Source: DAMBHY01 sp032068765 (GTDB lineage Bacteria > Bacteroidota > Bacteroidia > Bacteroidales > Dysgonomonadaceae). Taken from it: a DNA stretch of 11,504 bases. The notes under the pieces are model-generated. The model was not told the origin of the DNA. It saw only the letters and a list, made by a program, of their open reading frames with translations, and did not search any database. The DNA is taken from positions 1 through 11,504 of the forward strand of contig DAMBHY010000027.1 in assembly GCA_032068765.1 (NCBI GenBank), written 5' to 3'. The translations under genes were made by a program, and so were the position numbers. Shown here one piece after another: positions 6,671 through 11,504 of the stretch; position 1 is the first letter of the stretch, and each line of letters starts with the position of its first letter.

Positions 6671-7921
6671 TTATTTTTTTGAGTTATTCATTGCACTTCC
6701 TACCATTCCTGAAGGAGAACCTGCCGCAGCAGATTTTGCTGCCGCACCTGCAATACTCGCACCTCCCGTTTTTGCAGCAAGTATGGTAGTTTTGGCACCT
6801 CCCGTCATTCTTATCGCAGCCATCTTCATCTTGGTCATCGCTCCGGCTCCTCCCGCTGTGACAATGGTATCGGCAATAGTCGGCGTCATCAGCACTCCGA
6901 TTCCGGTCACGATGTAGGCGACACAGGTAAAAAGTTGGTTGTAAATCATTCCTGAATTGCTCACATATACCATTAATGCATCGAGATTGGTGATGGTTCC
7001 ATTGGTGAGCAGCGTATCATAACGTTCAATTTCCATTTCGTAACCGGAAGCGATGAGCTGCTGTCCGATGTTGATAATGGTATAGGCTACGAAGGTGTAT
7101 AGATTGACATTGATGAATTTGGAAACCCAACTGTACAGTGAGTTTTCAAATCCGGGTATGAGCGCCATTCCCACTGCAATCGGACCCAAAATAATGAGGA
7201 TATAGGCCCATATTTTTTGGATGAAGAATATCAGATACACACAAATCCTTAGAATGGAAAGACAGATAAATTCGATGATTTCTGCGACCAGTTTCTGCAG
7301 TTGGAATTCCATTCTTATTTGCCATTCTTTGATCGGCTGGATGAGTTTGTCCAATCCCTCGCTGATATCGAACCAGGAATCATCTGCATCCTTTCCGGTA
7401 TTGTTAATGACGTCCTGTTTGGCATCTTCATCGGCTTTCAGCTTGATGACGGCATCCAGCAACTGTTGCTGCTTTTTGAAACGCTGCACTCTTAAATCAT
7501 TCACTTCGGATTCTATGTCGCTGAAAATGGCGATTCCCGGTTCGGCAATGGCTTCGAAAGGTGCCTGAATCATACTCACGAACCCCGACCAATATACGAG
7601 TGTAAATCCTATGAGGATTGGCTTCAGCATCGGGGTGATTTCCCATTCGCGATCTCCCGCCGCCATCTGCCATCCCATATAGCCGAGATACATCAATGCT
7701 CCCAATCCGCCTATGGCTCTACCTACCAGTGCCGAACCTGCGGCACTGTCCTGAACACTGTTGTCCAGTTTGGTGAAGACTTCCATAAACCATTTTTCAA
7801 ATGCACCGTCGCCTTTCAGAAACTGAAGCAGGTTGCTGTAATCACCTTCGGTTTGAGCAAAACTGAAGATGGGCAGTAAGATTGCCAGAAGGCAAAACAA
7901 TAGTGTGGTAGTTCTGTTCAT
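6671..7921 (-). CDS. traJ: TraJ, VirB6-like polytopic inner-membrane channel protein
   Basis: A 416-aa protein with an N-terminal signal sequence (1-22, FSFA|Q) and about six hydrophobic segments, at roughly 62-84, 99-119, 213-234, 237-255, 271-292 and 328-347. A charged, helical, periplasmic or cytoplasmic loop lies at 137-205 and an Ala/Gly/Lys-rich tail at 356-416. This is the layout of the Bacteroidetes conjugative transposon TraJ family, the counterpart of VirB6/TrbL that forms the inner-membrane part of the channel. The frame is open 28 codons further upstream, but that extension is Arg-rich and overlaps the previous gene; the ATG at 7919-7921 gives the signal peptide and sits one base after the upstream stop. 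The stop is followed after four bases by traK. Confidence 0.9.
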   Translation of the reverse strand: MNRTTTLLFCLLAILLPIFSFAQTEGDYSNLLQFLKGDGAFEKWFMEVFTKLDNSVQDSAAGSALVGRAIGGLGALMYLGYMGWQMAAGDREWEITPMLKPILIGFTLVYWSGFVSMIQAPFEAIAEPGIAIFSDIESEVNDLRVQRFKKQQQLLDAVIKLKADEDAKQDVINNTGKDADDSWFDISEGLDKLIQPIKEWQIRMEFQLQKLVAEIIEFICLSILRICVYLIFFIQKIWAYILIILGPIAVGMALIPGFENSLYSWVSKFINVNLYTFVAYTIINIGQQLIASGYEMEIERYDTLLTNGTITNLDALMVYVSNSGMIYNQLFTCVAYIVTGIGVLMTPTIADTIVTAGGAGAMTKMKMAAIRMTGGAKTTILAAKTGGASIAGAAAKSAAAGSPSGMVGSAMNNSKK

Positions 7922-7922
7922 C

Positions 7923-8753
7923 TTAAAATCGGTGTTTGTATTGCTGCATGGTGTTGTGGATAATCTGCTTGTCCGATTTCGGTGTCCACGCCTGTGGCAG
8001 AGCATAGGGTGTATGGTTTTTCAGAATATTCTTGTAGTCCAATAAAAGCGTTGTCTTATTGTTGTATTTTCTTAATTCCTGAACAAAATTTCGCCATCGG
8101 ATAAGGGTTTCATGATACATGATAAAGCGTTTTCCTCTCGGCATATCCATGCTTCTGGACAGGGCATATTTTTCCTTGATCATATCCAGTTCTTCCTGCA
8201 ATCTTTTCAGTGTTCCGGTAGTATTGAGCATATCGTAGGTCTGCTGGTCTTTCAGCCGCCATTCGGCAAAGTTTTGCGGAGTATCAGGAAATTGGGTGAT
8301 GGGCTTCAGCATTCTTTTATAGTAAAGCAGCCACAAAGGATCGGCATCTACGGTCGCGGATGTCCAGTGTGCAAAATCCTGAACGCTTCTCTTGTAGATG
8401 GTATCGGATGCTGCTTTGATTTTTTTAGCTTCCTCTTCTTCAAATTTTACCTGGGCAAACCGTTGGTTCTGCACTCCTGTTGGTTTTAGCGGACGGATGT
8501 CTTCACCGTTTTTATAATCCCTGTTGATTTTGGGAGCCCACAATCCCCAAACCGTAGCATAGGCAAAGTTTGTCTGTATTCCCAAAAAATATTTGGGATA
8601 GGGTCGCCAGTCACCCCAGCTCTGAAAGACCATTCTTTTGTGTTGGGCTACAATGGAGGGGTCATACAGTCGCTTGACGGTTACCTGTCCAAACACGCCC
8701 ATCGAAATGAGCATCATTTGAAGCATTCCTAATTTTGTAATTAAATTTTTCAT
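7923..8753 (-). CDS. Exported Trp-rich conjugation protein of unknown function with the shared C-terminal tail
   Basis: A 276-aa protein with a signal peptide (1 to about 22, VFG|Q). The mature N-terminus is unusually aromatic, with QSWGDWRPYPKYF and YATVWGLWAP at about 44-73. Nine Trp occur in the whole protein, suggesting a compact globular domain or one that binds a surface. Residues 98-120 are charged (EEEEAKKIKAA) and the rest is mostly helical. I recognise no enzyme motif. The last residues, SDKQIIHNTMQQYKHRF (260-276), match the tail of the three preceding proteins although the body does not resemble them. Its position between the TrbJ-like genes and traJ is one where flavobacterial conjugation operons carry unnamed 'plasmid transfer' proteins. 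The stop TAA is one base from the traJ start (TAAGATG), so translation is probably coupled. The role is unknown; secretion and operon membership are clear. Confidence 0.85.
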   Translation of the reverse strand: MKNLITKLGMLQMMLISMGVFGQVTVKRLYDPSIVAQHKRMVFQSWGDWRPYPKYFLGIQTNFAYATVWGLWAPKINRDYKNGEDIRPLKPTGVQNQRFAQVKFEEEEAKKIKAASDTIYKRSVQDFAHWTSATVDADPLWLLYYKRMLKPITQFPDTPQNFAEWRLKDQQTYDMLNTTGTLKRLQEELDMIKEKYALSRSMDMPRGKRFIMYHETLIRWRNFVQELRKYNNKTTLLLDYKNILKNHTPYALPQAWTPKSDKQIIHNTMQQYKHRF

Positions 8754-8772
8754 CTGTATTTTTTTTATATTT

Positions 8773-9435
8773 TTAGTTGAAGATGTATCGGTATTTTTGA
8801 ATGATCTCCCCTACAATGGCTTTGTCGATGTTGACATAGTTTCTCAAGACCGGAACCTGATAGAGGTATGGGATATTTTTAGCGTTCTCCAACCTTAAAA
8901 TGATGTAGAGAATGTTGCCGTTGATATTCCTGACGCGGGTAAACACTTTTTCAATAAGCATTTCTCTGTCCGTGGCATCCATCAGATAGTCTTTATCTTC
9001 ATTAAGAATATCCTGCATAACTTCCTGTTTAAGTTTCACAGCCTGTTTGCCGATTTCGACATAGTATTTTGAGACCAATATGGCATATTCGGGATGTTGA
9101 GCGGATAAGTCCAGCATCCTGTTGGAATTGGCAGTGATTTTTCCCATATACTGATAGAGATACACCAGCTTTTTGCTCTGCGAAAGGGCTGAATTGACAT
9201 TCTTAAGCTGCTGGTAAATGTATTCCTGTATGGCGATGACCTGTGCGGTCTTGTTCTTAATATCGTCATACATTTCCTTCTGCTTTTCATAGGAATCCAG
9301 AAACGCCTGTTCACTTGCCATTCTTACCCCATGGTTTGCAGTAATCTGCTCCAAAAGCCGGTCATTGATGGCGATTTGCTGGGCTTTTAATCCCGTGGTA
9401 AACAGCAATATGATGACAAAAAATATTTGTTGCAT
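8773..9435 (-). CDS. Exported TrbJ/VirB5-like helical protein, copy C of the family
   Basis: A 220-aa protein with a signal peptide (1 to about 18, ending LKA|Q). Three blocks align collinearly with copy A: DLSAQHPEYAIL (109-120); a stretch beginning DATDRE (153-158) and running to LRLENA (180-185), against TAGDRY and LRLEIA in copy A; and the tail from Y200, with pattern Y-V-N-I-D-K-x-I-V-x-x-I-I-x-x-Y-R-x-x-F-N. The central region is rich in Gln and Lys and should be helical or coiled coil. It is probably a periplasmic, pilus-associated or channel-associated component like copy A. Copy A is too dissimilar overall for a recent duplication, so an old duplication kept as distinct subunits is more likely. 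It ends 19 bases before the Trp-rich gene, after an A-rich leader with no Shine-Dalgarno sequence. Confidence 0.85.
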   Translation of the reverse strand: MQQIFFVIILLFTTGLKAQQIAINDRLLEQITANHGVRMASEQAFLDSYEKQKEMYDDIKNKTAQVIAIQEYIYQQLKNVNSALSQSKKLVYLYQYMGKITANSNRMLDLSAQHPEYAILVSKYYVEIGKQAVKLKQEVMQDILNEDKDYLMDATDREMLIEKVFTRVRNINGNILYIILRLENAKNIPYLYQVPVLRNYVNIDKAIVGEIIQKYRYIFN

Positions 9436-9436
9436 T

Positions 9437-10123
9437 TTAAAAGGATTTAATCTGGTTCATAATATTTTCCACGACCTGCCTGTCCCGGTTCACATAGTAT
9501 TGAAATGCACTTTTGTTGCGCAGCACCTTGGCTTTGATGTCGCGAATTTTCAGCAGCATATGCGTAGAGTTTCTACTCAGCGTTTTTACTTCGCCTAAGG
9601 CGTAATCCAAAAGGATTTTTCGTTCCGATTTTTCCATCTGGTTCATTGCTCCGTAGGAAGCCACAATTCCAATAATCAGCCTGGTCACCATCTGCAGGTC
9701 GTCCACAAACTGAACCTGTGAGGGCAATACTGCAATGATGGACAACGGTGCAGTTTCAATCTCGTTCACAATGGCGGTCTGATTCTGGATGATTTTTGTA
9801 ATCTCCCTGTTCATGGCAATTCCGGTTGGTATGGACTGAATGGCGAACGATACAATCCGTAACCGGTCCTGAATTTTAGTGACTTTGTCCTTGAATCCGT
9901 TCCACTGGGTTCTGTTAGCAGTTTCTACGGTGGCATTCATCAATTGGTTTTTACGCATGTCTTTCTGCCGGTCATGCTCCTTCATCGTGGCATTGATTTC
10001 AATATCCATCATCGGAAAGGAAACGTATTCCTGCTCCCAGGTTGGAGTGGCACCGCCTCCTGATGAAGTCAGAATCACATAAAGCACTGGCAGGATAAAT
10101 ATTAAAATGAGTTTTGTTTTCAT
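9437..10123 (-). CDS. Exported helical protein, diverged copy B of the TrbJ/VirB5-like family
   Basis: A 228-aa protein starting at ATG 10121-10123; a GTG directly upstream (10124-10126) would add one residue, but ATG is preferred. A hydrophobic N-terminus (residues 4-19) followed by SSGGGATPT acts as a signal peptide or anchor. The body is helical, with a second hydrophobic stretch at about 145-160 (MVTRLIIGIVASYGAM). It lacks the HPEYAI motif of copies A and C. Its last third is collinear with copy A: SERKILL (166-172) against GDRYKIL, and the tail YYVNRDRQVVENIMNQIKSF (209-228) against YINTDKGIVENIMN. It is probably a diverged paralogue with an altered N-terminal half that may keep it near the inner membrane. 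Function is not recognised beyond membership of the T4SS operon. The stop TAA is one base from the next ATG (TAAAATG), indicating translational coupling. Confidence 0.85.
   Translation of the reverse strand: MKTKLILIFILPVLYVILTSSGGGATPTWEQEYVSFPMMDIEINATMKEHDRQKDMRKNQLMNATVETANRTQWNGFKDKVTKIQDRLRIVSFAIQSIPTGIAMNREITKIIQNQTAIVNEIETAPLSIIAVLPSQVQFVDDLQMVTRLIIGIVASYGAMNQMEKSERKILLDYALGEVKTLSRNSTHMLLKIRDIKAKVLRNKSAFQYYVNRDRQVVENIMNQIKSF
9454..9474 (-). repeat. 21-base segment near-identical to 10155-10175, coding for the shared C-terminal tail (copy B)
   Basis: On the plus strand this reads GGTTCATAATATTTTCCACGA. It is the partner of the segment at 10155-10175, about 700 bases apart in direct orientation. 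It could reflect either strong protein-level constraint on the tail or a short gene-conversion tract. Confidence 0.8.
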
Positions 10124-10134
10124 CACTTCATTTT

Positions 10135-10803
10135 TTAGAAATTTCTTTTATACCGGTTCATGATATTTTCCACGATGCCCTTGTCGGTATTGATGTATCC
10201 CGCAAATGGATTAATCGAGTTCCAGAAGCCCAGACGGTTGGCTATCTCCAGTCGAAGTTTGATCGCCAGAAGCCATAGTTTCAGGTTTTTTACATTCTCT
10301 GATATGTTGTGCAGGATTTTATAACGGTCTCCGGCTGTGGCAAGATTGAGCTCGCTGGAAGCCAATATATCGGAGACATCGGTTACGATTTTCAGACTCT
10401 GCTCATAGGTTTTCTGTGAAGCTTTCACACCGAATATCGCATACTCCGGATGCTGGGACGCCAGCTGCACAACCTGTGACGAATAGTTGTAACACTTGTT
10501 GAGTTCGGAATAAATCTCCTTGACCTGAATGCCGTTCTGAAGTGTTCCGGACACCTCCTTCAGTCCTTTTAATATTTTATTCTGGATGTCATTTGCCGCT
10601 ACCATCTGCGTTCCTACCCAGGTCTGGGCATCTTTCAGTTTGGAAGTTTCATCAATGACTTCATTCTGTTTGGCTTTCAGATTTTCTGAATACAGAATCA
10701 TCGCTGCTGTTACCGTGGGATCGATATAGGTGGTTTGAGCAAAGACTCCTATTCCCCAAAGTGGGAAAAATATCATCATGATTTTAAGTCTAAACTTTTT
10801 CAT
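10135..10803 (-). CDS. Exported TrbJ/VirB5-like helical protein, copy A of a three-gene family
   Basis: A 222-aa protein with a signal peptide (residues 1 to about 23, ending GVFA|Q), so the mature protein is periplasmic. It is mostly helical, with coiled-coil-like stretches at about 38-60 and 140-195. Two motifs stand out: LASQHPEYAI (114-123), and a tail starting YINTDK (203-208) with the pattern D-K-x-I-V-x-x-I-M-x-x-Y-K-x-x-F to the end. Both recur in the 220-aa gene two places downstream, and the tail recurs in the next three genes. It sits directly after the VirB4 gene, where CTnDOT-type operons place TraH/TraI; TraI-like proteins resemble TrbJ/VirB5 pilus-tip or adhesin components. The ATG at 10801-10803 overlaps the VirB4 stop by 14 bases. 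Export and paralogy are visible; the TrbJ/VirB5 role is inferred from position and architecture. Confidence 0.85.
   Translation of the reverse strand: MKKFRLKIMMIFFPLWGIGVFAQTTYIDPTVTAAMILYSENLKAKQNEVIDETSKLKDAQTWVGTQMVAANDIQNKILKGLKEVSGTLQNGIQVKEIYSELNKCYNYSSQVVQLASQHPEYAIFGVKASQKTYEQSLKIVTDVSDILASSELNLATAGDRYKILHNISENVKNLKLWLLAIKLRLEIANRLGFWNSINPFAGYINTDKGIVENIMNRYKRNF
10155..10175 (-). repeat. 21-base segment near-identical to 9454-9474, coding for the shared C-terminal tail (copy A)
   Basis: On the plus strand this reads GGTTCATGATATTTTCCACGA and differs from 9454-9474 at one position (20 of 21 identical). Both encode VENIMN and one adjacent codon in the tails of copies A and B, in the same frame. 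The identity exceeds that of the rest of the two genes. Confidence 0.8.
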
Positions 10804-11504
10804 ATGCTTCGTGTTTTTGGGTATTGATTAATGCTGATAAACTGATGTTCCGGTCTTCCAGTTCCTGAGAAATGATTTTGAAGACATTCTTTCCTGTATT
10901 CTCCTGTTTCATTTTCTGATAGTAGGCGGTAAGTTTTGTGTCCAAAGGTTTCTGATAGAGATTGACAAGTGATACCAGATTTTCTAGGCCGTCGCCCAAT
11001 TTTTTCAGATCGTCAATAATTTTGACTAGTGCTTCGTCGTAATCGGCATAGTGTTGGACATAATATTCAACCGCCGATTTCTCTGGTTTTTCGGTAGTGT
11101 AAGTCAGGTATTGCTCGAGGGATACTTCATTGCCATAGACCTCGCCTTTGGAACCTCTCTTCAGATAAAATTCCTTGAAACGGCTTCGTCCAAATTTGTT
11201 ATTCAGGTTATTGATGGTAAATATCTTGTTCTGCTCCACTTTGTTGAGGGAAAGCAATGCCGCAATCCGGTCAAAATTGTCCTTGAACTTCGTCTGATCG
11301 AGCAGAATAAAGGTGTCGGAATTATTGATGATACTGTCTTTTACGACAGCATTTCCGATAATATCGTCGAGTTCCTGCGTAACGACCACCGCTTCTCCCC
11401 AAAATTTTCTGACGGTTTTGTAGAGATATAGGATATAGCCACCCATCAGTTTTGAGGCAATCGCCTTCCACGCTTCTTCCACGACGAGGGCTTTTCGGCG
11501 GTCT
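10790..11504 (-). CDS. traG: Conjugation ATPase TraG, VirB4 family (C-terminal part, cut by window edge)
   Basis: This is the last 237 codons of a VirB4-type ATPase, the motor that drives T4SS assembly and substrate transfer at the inner membrane. The visible part begins DRRKALVVEEAWKAIA, whose VVEEAW is the Walker B box. About 27 residues later comes VVVTQELDDI, matching the Gln-containing motif that follows Walker B in this family. The Walker A half lies beyond 11504. An apparent GTG start at 11482 is not a real start, because the frame stays open to the edge and the Walker B box straddles it. The stop TAG (10790-10792) lies inside the next gene, a 14-base overlap that suggests translational coupling. 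An acidic pair EE replaces the usual DE, which I recall as common in Bacteroidetes TraG. The family call is firm; the symbol follows CTnDOT usage. Confidence 0.9.
   Translation of the reverse strand, partial: DRRKALVVEEAWKAIASKLMGGYILYLYKTVRKFWGEAVVVTQELDDIIGNAVVKDSIINNSDTFILLDQTKFKDNFDRIAALLSLNKVEQNKIFTINNLNNKFGRSRFKEFYLKRGSKGEVYGNEVSLEQYLTYTTEKPEKSAVEYYVQHYADYDEALVKIIDDLKKLGDGLENLVSLVNLYQKPLDTKLTAYYQKMKQENTGKNVFKIISQELEDRNISLSALINTQKHEAYEKV

Larger units (their letters stand above)
1..11504. mobile_element. Part of a conjugative transfer (T4SS) region of a Bacteroidetes ICE or plasmid
   Basis: The whole window is a single minus-strand tra operon encoding VirB4-, VirB6-, VirB8-, VirB10-, VirB9- and VirD4-type proteins in the VirB4-(exported proteins)-J-K-L-M-N order known from CTnDOT-like elements. 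Intergenic gaps are 1 to 19 bases and several genes overlap, so it reads as one transcript without internal promoters. No integrase, relaxase, origin of transfer, attachment site or replication gene falls inside, so ICE and plasmid cannot be told apart. The operon continues beyond 11504, because the VirB4 gene is cut there. It may end near position 1. Confidence 0.85.

Noticed and set aside
6070..6789. Plus-strand open frame of 239 aa across traK
   Set aside because: It is antisense to a well-recognised TraK, has no start context or family likeness, and a His/Phe/Leu-rich translation typical of a shadow frame.
7922..8005. 28-codon N-terminal extension of TraJ
   Set aside because: It overlaps the preceding gene, is Arg- and Thr-rich, and would bury the signal peptide; the ATG at 7919-7921 is one base after the upstream stop.
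8754..8772. Internal terminator in the T-rich gap (plus strand) before the Trp-rich gene
   Set aside because: On the transcribed minus strand the tract is A-rich and there is no stem; it is better read as a Bacteroidetes A-rich leader.
11480..11482. GTG as a gene start for the VirB4 fragment
   Set aside because: It lies within the Walker B box (VVEEAW) and the frame is open to the window edge, so the gene simply continues upstream.

Overview
The window is an uninterrupted piece of a conjugative transfer (type IV secretion, T4SS) operon of the Bacteroidetes tra type. All thirteen genes lie on the minus strand, so transcription runs from the right end (11504) to the left end (1). The largest gap between genes is 19 bases, and several stops and starts touch or overlap. 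No promoter is visible, so the transcript must enter from beyond 11504. The host is probably a member of Flavobacteriia (Chryseobacterium/Elizabethkingia-like). The reasons are the Bacteroidetes-specific TraJ/K/M/N set, signal peptides that mostly end in A|Q, A-rich leaders without Shine-Dalgarno sequences, and TAA stops. No integrase, relaxase, replication gene or att site is present, so the element could be an integrative conjugative element (ICE) or a plasmid.

Layout in transcription order: (1) 11504-10790, the C-terminal part of a VirB4-type ATPase (TraG of the CTnDOT nomenclature), entering at its Walker B box. (2) 10803-8773, three tandem genes for exported helical proteins of 220-228 aa, where CTnDOT-type operons carry traH/traI; they look like diverged copies of one TrbJ/VirB5-like ancestor. 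(3) 8753-7923, a Trp-rich exported protein of 276 aa, unrelated in its body but ending in the same C-terminal tail. (4) 7921-3579, the channel core: TraJ (VirB6-like), TraK (VirB8-like), a small TraL-like membrane protein, TraM (VirB10-like) and TraN (VirB9-like). (5) 3569-1153, a membrane-anchored coiled-coil protein coupled by a TAATG overlap to a VirD4-type coupling protein. (6) 1148-44, an exported M23 peptidase and a small cytoplasmic protein.

Working together, TraJ/K/L/M/N should form the envelope-spanning channel, VirB4 should power assembly, the coupling protein should deliver the relaxosome, and the M23 peptidase should open the murein.

The most novel signal is a short C-terminal tail, D-[KR]-x-[IV]-[IV]-x-x-[IT]-[MI]-x-x-[YI]-[KR]-x(1,2)-F, shared by four consecutive exported proteins, one of which is otherwise dissimilar. 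This suggests a common docking or assembly tag. Other points are a low-GC coiled-coil gene inserted before the coupling protein, a 13-bp tandem duplication at the traK stop, and a 21-base near-identical DNA segment in two of the paralogues.
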